Assembly: GCA_025677825.1 (NCBI GenBank)
Contig: JAIXMO010000006.1
Span: 1 to 64,000 of the forward strand
Length of the DNA stretch: 64,000 nt
Reading direction: 5' to 3'
DNA from: Helicostylum pulchrum
Lineage: Eukaryota; Mucoromycota; Mucoromycetes; Mucorales; Mucoraceae
In this document: piece by piece, positions 38,014 to 49,055 of the stretch
How positions within the stretch are numbered: the stretch's first letter is position 1
Layout: each line of letters opens with the position of its first letter
Position numbers and translations under genes: made by a program
Notes under the pieces: generated by a model
Told to the model about the DNA's origin: nothing
Seen by the model: the letters and a program-made list of their open reading frames with translations, nothing else
Databases searched by the model: none

Positions 38014-38727
38014 TTAATAGTTGGCAGACATTTGTTGACAAGACTTGAGAGCTTCAAGATACCATTGACAAGAACCAAAGTCGTTGTTGTTGGTTTCAAG
38101 ACAGTTGGTGAAAGCCTTAGCATCAGCCTCACAAGCATTGGCAGCAGGAGCAGCTTGGAATTGTTGATATTGAGGTTGTTGATATTGTTGTTGAGGAGGA
38201 GCTTGTTGTTGTTGTTGCTCGGGTTCAGAAGATGATCCACCAAAGAGAGAAGAAACACCATTGGCCTTTTTATATATATATGTGTATTAGCTTTTTTTTT
38301 GTATTTTTTTTATAGGGATATTAAATACTTACTAAAGTGTGACCAACAGCAGAACCAACAGCAACACCAGCAGCAGTAGTGGCCACTAATTAAAAACATA
38401 TGAATATACTTTTGTACCCCTGAATTATATTACTGAATAACATGTATACTTACTTTGGGCAAACATGCCAGGTTGTTGAGGAGCGGCTTGGGTAAGAGCA
38501 GAGGGAGGAGCAGCAGCAGGAGCCATGGCTGTTTGAGGGGCAGCAGGTCTAGGGGCAGCAGGAGGTGCAGCTTGACGAGTAGGCATGGTGTGGGCTTGAC
38601 GGGTTTGTTGAGCAGTAGCAGGGCGTTGAGCGGGAGCAGCACGTCTAGACTAATTATCAATATAAAATATTAGTTTATTCATTCAATTCATTCTTCTTTC
38701 TTTTTTTATATTTACTTGGCGAGCCAT
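38014..38727 (-). CDS. Twin CX9C mitochondrial protein, CHCHD2/CHCHD10/Mix17 family
   Basis: Four exons (38716-38727, 38454-38649, 38333-38385, 38014-38265) give 170 aa. The N-terminus MARQSRRAAPAQRPA is basic and Ala/Pro-rich, as in CHCHD2. A Gly/Ala hydrophobic segment (TAAGVAVGSAVGHTL) follows, then a Gln-rich spacer. The CHCH domain has two exact C-x9-C helices (CEADAKAFTNC and CQWYLEALKSC). Such proteins are oxidised by Mia40 and act in the intermembrane space in respiratory-chain and cristae maintenance; yeast Mix17 is the counterpart. The first coding exon is 12 nt. It shares a 545-bp divergent upstream region with the mitochondrial kinase gene. Confidence 0.93.
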
Positions 38728-39272
38728 TTTCAATTATAATTTATAGTTTGGGGAAAACAGAAAAAGATTACCAAGATTCGAAAGTTTTTTTTATTGTTAT
38801 TAGCCTTCAACAGGGCAGTCACGTAAGGCACGCCAGGGTTGTTTAAGGGTATACCTTTAAGCGTGTGTGTGTGTGTAGATAAAAAAAAAGAAGAAAAAAA
38901 AGAGCTGAATTTTAATTATTTTGACGTGTTCTTTGCCATTTTGTTAAATCCAAAGACGTTATTTCCGACAGATAGTCTAAATAGGTTAGTAAAATAAACA
39001 AGGAATATATAAATGTATTTAATTCGGGTATGTTAAATAAATGACTAACATTGTACATGTATGCATGAATTTATTTAATAGGACCATAACATTACGTTCG
39101 AGGCTAAGAAATTGCTGTAACACACACAATGCCTTCAAATGAAAATGCGACGATCCAATATGACTCAATCGAAATTCAATTCGGTGTGAAATAATAAATG
39201 ACTTATTTACTCTCATTCCACTAGTTTTCTCTCTCTCTCTTTTTCTTCTTCTTTATTTATTTTAAACCAAAT
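38728..39272. other. Divergent intergenic region, CHCHD2-like / mitochondrial kinase
   Basis: 545 bp holding two promoters, a (GT)n tract near 38862-38876 and a CT-rich stretch just before the kinase start (39231-39252). No coding exon is seen. Confidence 0.5.
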
Positions 39273-40909
39273 ATGTCTGTTAGAAAGCTATTACCTCGTC
39301 AACTTTATATCGCTGCTAGTAAACGTTCATTTACTAGTAATATACCAAAGTATGCTATAACCAAAGCACCTATCTCTACTACCAATGCACCCAAAATCGA
39401 AGTACCTCGAACTGCTCGTCTAGATTCGGTACAAAGTAACTCGCCCTACCACTTTTATCAAAACAAGGTATTGGAAGAATATACAGCTCAACCCGTTAAC
39501 GCTAGTACATTACGTCAGTTTATCTTTTTCGGTAGACAAATGAATACTGACCGTCTTATCAAGTCTGCTAATTGGGTACGTAATGAACTACTAGTACGTT
39601 TAGCTCATCGCATTCGCGATTTCCAACAATTACCCTTTTTCGTTGGTACCAACCCTCATGTCGAATACGTCTATAAACTCTATTGGGGTGCATTTGAGTC
39701 ATTACGTCAATTCCCAGCTATTGCAACTCAAGATGACAATGTCCGGTTTTGTGAATTACTAAACAATTTGTTAGAAGACGGGTTATTGGTTTTACCAAAG
39801 TTAGCGCTTGGATTAAGTGAAAGTTCTGCTTATTATCCACCCGATCAAAAGGATCTGGACAAGTTTTTAAATCGTATGCTGAGATCAAGGATATCACGAA
39901 GAATATTAGCCGAACAACATTTGGCTTTAACAGAGGCTTGTGAACATGATTGGGATAAACAAAGCGGGTTTGGTGACGGGTATGTAGGTATTATATTTGT
40001 ACATTGTTCAGCACGTAATTTGGTAACAAGGGCAAAGAGTTTGGTATATCAACATATTCATCGGTACCATGGAGATAAAGAAAATAACGAAGGATTACCT
40101 GCTCCTGATATCGAAGTGAAGATTTTGGAACAGAATAATAGCAATAATGAAAAGAATGAGATTTTATTTGCTTATGTAAGTTGTTTCTCTTTTTAGCATG
40201 TGATCGAGTTATTAAGTATGTATTGTAGGTACCGGAACAGTTGGAGTATATTTTATACGAGTTGTTGGATAATGCTGTACGATTTACAATGAAAAAACAT
40301 CCCGACGGAAACTATCCTCCTATTCAAGTAACAGTTAGTGCCAATGAATCTGATGTTTATTTTAGAGTATCGGATCAAGGCGGTGGTATGACAAGAGAAA
40401 GATATAATTGTTTATGGTCTTATCAAACTCGTGCTCAGAAAGGTGATTTTGGCGATTTTAGACAGGTTCAAAAAGTACCTGTGTCTATTGACGAAAGAGC
40501 AAGTCAAGCATCACAAATGGGACATCAGCATTTAGGTATTGGATTAACCATGAGTAAAATATATTCCGAATATTGGGGTGGTGAACTACAAATTCTGACT
40601 ATGGATGGTCACGGTACAGACGCTTATGTTCGTATTCCTAGACTAGGTACAAATACAGAAAATTTGGGTATTGAAAAGCAAGCACATCCCGTATTTCATA
40701 ACACAACAAGATCTCACTCAATTGTTACAGCTGCACCAAAAAAGAAGAAGGTGTCATCATTAAAAGAAAAACCAAGGAAGGGGTCTAAACCACCATTAGC
40801 AAATCAAAATATATATCTTTCTTCGGATCAACAATTACTAGATACAAGTCTAACCTCTGATTCATTTAGTGGGAATGGTTGGAGTGAAAGCCGTATCATT
40901 CAATCTTAG
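39273..40909 (+). CDS. Mitochondrial PDK/BCKDK-family protein kinase, yeast Pkp2-like
   Basis: Two exons (39273-40175, 40229-40909) give 527 aa. A basic mitochondrial presequence is followed by the alpha-helical BCDHK N-terminal domain (LRQFIFFGRQM, RLAHRIRDFQQLPF, ILAEQHLAL). The GHKL ATP-binding domain follows: N-box YELLDNAVRFTM, G1 DQGGGM, G2 LGIGLTMSKIYSEYWGG and GTDAYVRIP. These kinases inactivate the pyruvate or branched-chain ketoacid dehydrogenase complex by Ser phosphorylation. Insertions in both halves and the weakly conserved lipoyl-binding region point to Pkp2 rather than classic PDK; the target is not settled. About 70 extra basic residues extend past the GHKL domain (KKKKVSSLKEKPRKGSK). 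Confidence 0.9.
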
Positions 40910-41316
40910 AAAGAGGGAGAGCAATAAAAAAATGTACATAAATTTTCCTTAGGATTATGTAGTAGAGTGGTAATTACCTAGTAGTATCATCACCAAAGAT
41001 CGCAAAAAATGTGATTGGATGATTTTTTTTTATTTTTTTTTACTTGACTTAAGGCCATTCTACTCTCTCTTTTCATAGCACACACTTTGAAAAATGCTTC
41101 CAATAAATAAATAGTTAAGCAAAAATTAATCAAATTTATTATTTTCCAAAAAAAATGTTATTTTTATTTTGCTTGGACAGCATAGGATCACTAGGGACTA
41201 TGACGTCTTGGCTCTTTGCCCTATTGACATATTCTACGTTTTTCCCCTAAATATTATTGTGTTTTTTACCGGGAGCTAGATAACATGTTAACTTTGATGC
41301 TGTATTAAGATAGTTA
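40910..41316. other. Intergenic region with a possible orphan exon
   Basis: 407 bp. On the minus strand, 41139-41246 has a TTTAG acceptor and a clean 36-codon frame (NVEYVNRAKSQDVIVPSDPM) ending in TAA. It may be the last exon of the neighbouring hypothetical gene, but the phase does not match that gene's obvious donor. Confidence 0.4.
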
Positions 41317-41890
41317 TTACCTACAAGTTAGCTGCAACAGAAGTTCAATTTCCTCATCTACGTCCTCAACTTTTACATTCGCCTGTACAATTTCGCCGTT
41401 ATGGTAATTTTCGGATAGATAAACAAGTAAATTAAACAAATTATTATTATTATTGTTTCTCTTGTCGTGAGGTAAATGTTGTACTTTTATTATAACTTCA
41501 CGCGGTGAAATTTTTATACGGGTACTGACGTATCCCGCTTTACTTTTTTGCGAGATGATTGTCTGCTCGCCATAAATATCGAACGTTTCACCTTCTTCGA
41601 AGCGAGTCGCCAGGTCTAATATGTTTCGGTCCTCAATAAAGGCCGTATACGATTGTTCATGCTTTTTAAAGCGTAACGTCATTGTAAACTCCTTCTTTTT
41701 ATCGATATTACAACTTCGGTTTTTCCGTAACCTTGACGCTTCTTATTATAAACATATTATCCTCCTTTATTACGTATAAATAATTGTTTGCGTTTGTAAC
41801 TGTTACTGCTGCGCTACTTGACGAATCTAACATGTGAACGTCTTCGTCTTTGTCGTTTTCTGCAAGTCTTTTTTCCGTGTTACCAGACAT
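41317..41890 (-). CDS. Hypothetical protein, unrecognised
   Basis: The best model joins 41732-41890 to 41317-41688 (176 aa) through a 43-bp intron with a weak GTTACG donor. The first part begins MSGNTEKRLAENDKDEDVHM and includes YLYVIKEDNMFIIRSVK. The second has alternating beta-like segments (YTAFIEDRNILDLATRF, TFDIYGEQTIISQK, REVIIKVQHLP), an Asn run and an acidic C-terminus. No family is recognised. A strong donor (GTAATA) lies right before the stop, so the true C-terminus may continue into a downstream exon such as 41139-41246; no splice combination I tried keeps the frame. The two parts could also be separate frames. Confidence 0.5.
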
Positions 41891-41972
41891 AGTAATGTGA
41901 AAGAAAAAGAATGAATTTTTAATAGTTATTAATTTTTTTTAATCAATCTTTTATTGAGAAAGATACGATCAT

Positions 41973-42123
41973 AAAAATTATTAGTGGTTTCGGACCAAAT
42001 GATACTTTTAAAATATATGACATTGTATCAAGTGATTCAAAAGGGATAATGACTATATTTATTGTTTATCAGAAAGTGACTCTAGTTAAAAATATATTAG
42101 TGGTTCCAGACCAACATTGTATA
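41973..42123 (+). repeat. Pair of direct repeats, about 32 bp each
   Basis: 41973-42004 (core TTAGTGGTTTCGGACCAA) and 42088-42123 (core TTAGTGGTTCCAGACCAA) differ at few positions and are 115 bp apart. They lie upstream of the minus-strand hypothetical gene, beyond the stop side of the questin-oxidase gene. Confidence 0.6.
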
Positions 42124-42371
42124 TAATAAAATAGATTTTTTTTTTTTTCACTGATAAATTAAAATGGTTGATAAATAAACAGCTTAAAGTTAAGCCTAAT
42201 GCTAACTAGTAGATTCTACAAGCGTGGTAGCACATACATACATATGAAGTCATTTCTACTATTTTTAGTTAAAAAATTGAGAAAGGGTTATTGCGTCAAA
42301 TATTCTTTTCATGTACAATATTGAAGGGTTTTTTTTATTGACATAAAGCGATTTAAAAAAAACTTCTACAT

Positions 42372-43867
42372 TTAAGAGGTCCAGCTATCATCGTATCCCA
42401 CACCAGAAAAGTCCCAATCACCATTTTTATCAAGCGCCATTTCCGCAACTTGAAGCCAAACACGATTTAAATTTGTATCTTGGTGAGGACCATACATAAC
42501 TTGAGCTACAGCGCATGAGCGAACGACCTTGATAACATGAGGTTCCTTACAAGTAAGAGCCCTATCAAACACACAGAGCCAAGCGTTATTACTAGCAGTA
42601 TTATGGTTAGGAGATTTGTAGGCGAGTAAACCGTCAATATTGAAATCGGGTCTTCCAGTAGAGATATAATAAACCATGGTTACAGCAAGATGTGCATGAA
42701 GCAAGGATACAGCTTCAGAAGGAGCTACTCTTGAAATATATTGATGAAGGAATTCAGAAGATGTCAATGCGTGCATCAAAAAGAAATCAAGCTTAAGGAC
42801 ACCTTCATGGTCTTTACGAATACCGGTTGAACCTACAGCAATAGCAGTAAACATATGAAGTTCTTCAAATTTATTTTGAATATCCTTGGTGTTGTCATTA
42901 ATAACCCATTGGTTAACATAATGCTTGATACGTTCTACTGCAGCCTTGTTGCCGAAAAGAAGTTTGAATTTGGTACTGTCATTGGCTTTAAAGACGCCTT
43001 CAAATGCAGGATCCTTTCGGACTTGTTTAAAAATGGGGAATAAGGTATTTTCTTTTAAGAAGCTAGGGATACTGGTACTGTCTGTGTTCATAGAAGGTGA
43101 GACGACCTTGTCAGACATACCCAACTTGGAAGAGATTTGTTCAGAGAGTTGCTCTACAAATGATGATACAACACCTCGAGCAGTTGATGTGACGTTTTCA
43201 GCATAGACTTGAGCTTGTGTAGGTAAAAGAGAATTGTATTGAAGACCAGGTAAGTCGGGTACCATAGAAGAAAAGTTAGATTCGGTACATGCAGCCATAG
43301 CTAATCCTTCGGCGATGATACCATGAATGTCAAACTCTAATCCGTAGCCAATATGAATTAAAGGGTGATAGGCACCACCGACTGTTCTTGCCAACATATC
43401 TCCACTCCAGACCCATCGACGGACAGTATCAACTGCACCATAGTTCTCAATTTCAGAATCGAACAAATGAAGGAAACTAGTATATGATTCGGCTTTACCA
43501 AGATATTCTTTATAGTTATCTCTAGTGATTTTACCGACTGAAGGAGGAATAGGACGTTGGTCTTTGGCATGATCATCAAAGATTTCTTGAATCTTTTCTT
43601 TACTTGCACCAAGAGAGTAAGCAGCTAAAAGATGATGAATTAAATGGCTAAATGGGTTATATAAAAAAAGGGTGAGATTTTTTTAAGAGTAGTTTAATGA
43701 TAAAATACTTACTTGTGAAACTTTCTATCGTTGAAGAAACAATGGAATTCCTTGTTGTTTCTGTTCAATAATTGTGCTGATAATAAGGCAGCTTCAGGAC
43801 TAACACCAGGCGTAGTGATAGTAAATGTTTCTGGCTTGGTAGGAAGGCTAGGTTTGAATGAAGTCAT
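42372..43867 (-). CDS. Questin-oxidase-like protein (DUF4243)
   Basis: Two exons (43713-43867, 42372-43647) give 476 aa, the usual family size. Recognised by the series NHLIHHLLAAYSLGAS, then KEYLGKAESYTSFLHLF, GGAYHPLIHIGYGLEF, DFFLMHALTSSEFL and the His-rich pattern shared with questin oxidases. In Aspergillus the namesake performs a Baeyer-Villiger-type ring opening of the anthraquinone questin. Most fungal homologues are uncharacterised and need not share that substrate. No signal peptide is seen. The next upstream gene on the same strand, 315 bp away, is a P450, so the two may act on one substrate (inference only). Confidence 0.87.
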
Positions 43868-44182
43868 ATTTGTTTTAATATAATATAAATATATACTGTA
43901 AAAAGAAGAAAAAAAGCACTACGCAGGAAAATAATGCTTTATATACCACATGCAAATTTATGTTTGAACACCGAGGCTAACGTCATTAGCATATATAACA
44001 TCATTTAATTGGTCAAATGTCAAACCGAGAGTAAGCTTTACTTTGTACAACATTTTGGATTTTGCCCAATCAAGCAGTGATTACTCATCTTTTCACAACT
44101 TGCATTTTTTGTAAGAAAAGTATATTTGGATTTTTATAGATATGGATTACTGTTTTTTATATATTAATTAAATAGACATGTT

Positions 44183-46081
44183 TTAAGCAAGAATAACACG
44201 ATCTTCACGTTCAACGAAGCGAACTTTGAAAGGTAATGGCGAAACAGTGCTACCAGCATCATTGACGTCAACAAGGTTCGGATAAATCTTGTCTCCGTTT
44301 TCAGACAAAGTAGGTTCGATTCTGCATCGAGCCATTACTCTTGTTACAGAATTGAACAGTTCGTTCTCAGCCTGCATCAATTATATTAGTCATCTGTTTA
44401 CAGTTAAAATTTATGCATTCAATTTATTTTTACCAAAGTAATACCAGGACAAATACGTCGTCCCCAACCAAACACAAACTGGTCTCGGTTTTGAACGTTA
44501 CCGTTACTAGAAGCATACATGGATCGAGTATCTTGGATGAAACGATCAGGAATAAATTTGTCCGCATCATGGAAAGTTTTAGAATCGTTATGCAAGGTAT
44601 GGATATTGGTAACAATAACAGTGCCTTCAGGGATGATATAGTTTTTATACACCACTATAATATAAAAGTTAGATTGGCAGAAAAATAAAAAAAATAAAAA
44701 AATTACCATCTTTGCTTGCTTTACGAGGTACGCCAAAATAAACAGGAGGACGATATCTAAGGCACTCTTTCTGAACTGAAATATAATATGGAAGCTCAAG
44801 ACGATCTTCAAACGTAGGAATACGTTTGTGTTTGTTAATAAACGCGTCTACTTCATCCGCAAGATTTTTTTGTACTTCAGGATAGTGACATAAAATAGCA
44901 TATGTCCATGAAGCAGAAATAGCAACTGTATCGCTACCAGCCACTAAAACCTCACCTAGAAAATATATATTTAGTTTCAAGCTCAGTTTTTCATTACATC
45001 AAAAAAGTATAACGTTACTCATAATGACAACTAGGTTTCTTTCATCAATCTCATATTCTTCCATAATCAAATGCATTTTCTTTACCAAACTATCTTGATC
45101 ACTTTCAAGAGCCTGCTTGATCATTCTACGAAACATTGGATGGCTGACGTTTTCAACAAAATCTGTCATTTTTCTCTCTTTTCTAAAGATGACATCTAGG
45201 AAAGATAGAACAGGGAAATATGCACTGAAATCACCAACAATACTAGTAAATTTCAAACCTGTTTCGATCATATTAACAAGTTCCTTATAAAACGGATCTT
45301 CAGGAGAAGAAAGGCCAGGGAGACCAAACGCAGTAGCTAAAATGATATTGATCGAGGACAATCGGATAAATGAAAGCGGATAGACTTCTCCATGTAACTT
45401 GGTTTGTTCCATTAGTTGATTGATACTGTTTTCTGCCTCCTTTTGTAAGATCGTATCGAACCCTGCAACTGATTTAGGAGCCAGGATACTTAAAACGGCT
45501 GTACGAGCATTTTTCCAATTTCTACTATAATCAGCAAACACAATACCTCTACCAAAAAAATTTTTTTTCAGTTCCCAAGCTACTATTTTTTATATATAAA
45601 AAATAAGTAAATTACCTGTCACCTTTACCACTGATACCATTACCAAAAGTAAGATACGGGCGACCCGATGTAATGGCACCTTGAGTGGCCATAATTTCTT
45701 GTGCAATCATTGGATCACTAATAAAAACCCAGTCTTGTACTCCCATCTTAACTTTCAAAATAGGACCAAGCTCTTTATGCCATTCTGTGATTTTTTGAGC
45801 AGGTACTGAGCCCATTTGAGGAATATGACCTAAATTATGATGAAGTTTAACAAGTGTGTTTTCATTAATGCATAAGAAAAAAAAGTGGGATTACCAAGAT
45901 AATACATGGCCCCGTCAGGTACGGGTATTTCTTCAGCTCCGTTATAGGTTACCTTTTTAGAAGAAGACATGATCCGCTTGACGTAGTAAGCAGTAAGGGT
46001 GGTAGCTAATACTGCACTGACGATAGGAATTAGCCTTTCAGGCTTTTCAACTTTTTTCAAAAACTCAGTATAATAATCCAT
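44183..46081 (-). CDS. Cytochrome P450 monooxygenase
   Basis: Six exons (45895-46081, 45616-45829, 45019-45548, 44707-44955, 44434-44654, 44183-44371) give 529 aa. An N-terminal membrane anchor (LIPIVSAVLATTLTAYYV) precedes the P450 fold. I-helix VLVAGSDTVAISASW, ExxR in QKECLRYRPP and haem-binding loop FVFGWGRRICPG with its Cys ligand are all present. Microsomal class II enzyme needing a CPR partner. The sequence resembles the expanded Mucorales P450 families such as CYP509, but a subfamily cannot be fixed by eye. It is followed on the same strand by a questin-oxidase-like gene. Confidence 0.94.
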
Positions 46082-46210
46082 GTTTTAGAAAAAGAGTGAG
46101 GAAGAGAAGAAAAGAAGAAATCACAAAACATTGAATTAAGTGTAACTATATTTTAACAATTGTATATGGTCCAAATAAGGTCAGTAGCATGCTTTTTATT
46201 TATTTATTTG

Positions 46211-47944
46211 TTAAGTTATTGGTTCATAGAATTTGAAGATTGTAAGTTCATCCTCAGTTAATATAGCCAGTACATCTTGATCCTTTTCATATTTTGTATC
46301 CACAATAGGTTTATTTACTTTGATTACCTGTGCTTCTTCTTCATTTCTTATTTTTAGCTTCATAAACAAAAAAAGTTAGATAGTTTTTTTTTAATGCATA
46401 ATAAGAATAATAATAATACCTTATCATTTTCTGAAAAGCATATAAATACTTTTCCTTCTCTTTTAAAATGTGTATTACGGGATATTAAAGCTTGCTTATG
46501 ATTGTCATTATTAAAGTACCAATTGAGATTTAATTTTAACATAGAATCAAATTGTCTTATTTCGTACCGTGTCGAGGTTTTATTTCTTAGTGATGATAGT
46601 AGTACGTTATCTTGATAGGTTGTGTTGAAACTTTTATAATCTATGCAAGTTTATTCGCCAATGTAAGTAATACACGAAAGGAAAAATAAAAGAAATACGT
46701 ACCGTTTGTATATTCAAAAGGTGTATATTCATAAACTTCATTATTGACAGTACTCCAACCATAAATATGTTCTAAATTAGAACATATGACAACGCTAGTA
46801 CCATCTTTATGTGCTACATCCATAGAATGAATTGGTGAATATATTTTAGGTTCGCAGGGCTCTACTAGCTTATGTATATACTCTTTTGTATTTCTTATAT
46901 CGAATACAAGAACAGTATTATTTGTGAGACCACAATACATTGTATTGGGATTTTCAACATCTGTTGTACAAGACCATCCAGGTGCCTCTAATTTATACGA
47001 CTGTACTACTTGTTTCGATGTTAAAGAAGTTAATTTTAAAGTTTTATCAAGACCAGTTGATAAAACCATATTTTGTAAAACACTTTTAATATCCTTGATT
47101 TGACCACTATGGTTTGGTATAAATTCTGTTTGTTTTGGGTCATAAATGTTAACTTTTCTTATTCCATATTTTTGTTTAGGTTTATTCCAAACAGATAAAA
47201 CAGCCATATCTTGCAAGGGAACTATATCCATTACCCTATACGTCTCGTCTTTTGTTGAAAATAAATGTTGATATATAAATTTAGATGGTAATGTTTCTAT
47301 GGGTTGCGTAGAAGGTTGTGAATTGGTACTTCTAGATTGACTTTCTGACGCTAAAAGATTTAATTCAAATTTAACTTGATCTATCTGCTCCAAAATTAAT
47401 TTGTTCACTTCTTCCAACTGCGCAATAATAATGTCTGCTTCTTCGCTCTCTTTCTTTAACGATTTTAAGTCATCCACATTACACGGTATAAATTTGTTGG
47501 GCCATATACGTCTAGGCTCTGATTTGATTACTACTTTTCTAACGATGATATATTAAATACGATGGGCTTTTTCATCATAAATAAAATACTTACTCGCATA
47601 TTGGGCAATTGGCTACTGAATACTTTGATATTGAAATTCGAATATATTTATCGATACAACTAATAACAGAAGAAAAAAAGGTGTTAATTCGCTATAAGAA
47701 TAATTCTAGTACACACTTACTCCTTTCCAAATACGTGTCCGCATTTTAAGCCAACAATACCATGTATACCATTGTTAGTCCAATCACTTTGACATAAAGT
47801 ACACACTGACGTTTCCACTAGGTGCTCTTCGTTTTTTTCGTAGTCTAAATTATCAGCTTGGGTTCGATTCCTTTTCCTTTTAAATATAGCTAAGGGTATA
47901 TTCACAGGAATCTGGAAATCACATTCTTCGTCTAGATCGCTCAT
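46211..47944 (-). CDS. RING-finger WD40 E3 ubiquitin ligase, RFWD3-like
   Basis: Five exons (47721-47944, 47594-47659, 46703-47538, 46420-46640, 46211-46357) give 497 aa. A RING domain (VCTLCQSDW, GLKCGHVFG, CIDKY, ANCPIC), a coiled coil (EEADIIIAQLEEVNKLILEQ) and a WD40-like propeller (SGQIKDIKSV, SCTTDVENPNTMYCGLTNN, VFDIRN) match the order in human RFWD3. RFWD3 ubiquitinates RPA and RAD51 at stalled forks. The fungal protein is shorter (human 774 aa), lacking the long N-terminal disordered part with SQ/TQ sites. The RING loop inserts HGIHGIVGLKCGH as in the family. The start lies 143 bp from the divergent LRR gene. Function by homology only. Confidence 0.85.
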
Positions 47945-48087
47945 AATAAAAAAAGAAAATATAAAAAAGGGTTTATCAAGTCAGGACTCTCTGTTGAGTT
48001 CAAAAAGGTGTTGGAAAAGAAGAAGTGGTCACTTGGGGTATCATTATTCGTCTGTGTTTATTTGACACTTTTTCTTTTTTCTTTAAA

Positions 48088-48961
48088 ATGTCATCAAGTC
48101 ATCCAGTGAAATCAGTTGTCCTTTGGCACTTGTCTGGATGTATAGCAACGTTTTATGAACACAATGATAGTAACGACGATAAAAAAAAAGTCCCTTTAGA
48201 TACAGTTTGTTTTACAAATAAAGCATACTTGGCTTTTCGACAAGTAGATATATTAGTAAAGTAAAAAAAAAATATGCATGAAATAATAATAAAAATAAGG
48301 ATAATAATAATAATAATAATAGAAAGTTGCTTCGCCTGCAGTACCTTATTTAAGCTGCCTTACTTCACTTTTACTTCAAAATAATAATCTCAAAATGTTA
48401 CCTTTAGAAATATGGAGATTAACTAATTTACAAGAACTCAATGTAGCTTGCAATCAACTAACAACACTACCTATAGAAATTGGATTACTTGTAAACTTGA
48501 AGGAATTATTTGTACATAATAATCAATTAACTGAAATACCTTGTCAGTTGCGTAACTTAATACACTTGACGACTCTTGATCTAACAGACAATCAATTGAT
48601 TGAATTGCCGGCAGAGATATTAAAACTGGGATTAAACAATTTATGGATAGATTACAATTGTTTTAAATTAATAGATAGAGGATCAAGTTTTATTTCACTG
48701 AAGAGTATTTGTATACAAACGATTGGATTGACATGTTTAGAGGATGAAGAGTCGAAGCGAGTAGTGCAAGATGTGCCTGTAATCCAACAAGAAGGTTTAT
48801 TGCAAATTCAAAATACGGAACTTTTACCGACTTGTAATCATTGCCAATCTGTTTTATTCCATAACACTTTACAGTGGATAAAGTTACGTGATAGTATACC
48901 TTACTTATATAAAGCATGTAGTCAAAATTGCTTTAAACAAATAAAATCAAATTGGGATTAA
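48088..48961 (+). CDS. Leucine-rich repeat protein with C-terminal Cys motif
   Basis: Two exons (48088-48255, 48323-48961) give 268 aa. After a short N-terminal segment come four to five LRRs of the LPxEIxxLxNLxxLxVxxNQL type (for example NLQELNVACNQLTTLPIEIG), similar to SHOC2/Ras-suppressor-like LRRs. The C-terminus has CNHCQSVLF and KACSQNCF, a C-x2-C and C-x3-C pair that could bind zinc. The intron is filled with AAT repeats (48300-48320). No membrane segment or signal peptide is present. Likely a cytosolic interaction protein; partners unknown. Confidence 0.82.
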
Positions 48962-49055
48962 AAAGTTGTATGCGCCATGACGCCCTATTTCCCCCAGTCC
49001 TTTTTTTTTCTTTCATTTTTTTTAGTCTCTTTTTTTTTTTGTTCTTTTTTTTTGA

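Noticed and set aside
47866..47878. GGTTCGATTCC resembling a tRNA T-arm
   Set aside because: It lies inside exon 1 of the RFWD3-like gene (codes for NRTQ on the other strand), and no acceptor stem or anticodon arm is found at the right distance.
48300..48320. AAT-repeat array as a CRISPR-like or structured element
   Set aside because: It is a simple trinucleotide repeat inside an intron; no spacers exist. CRISPR is not expected in a fungus and none is seen.
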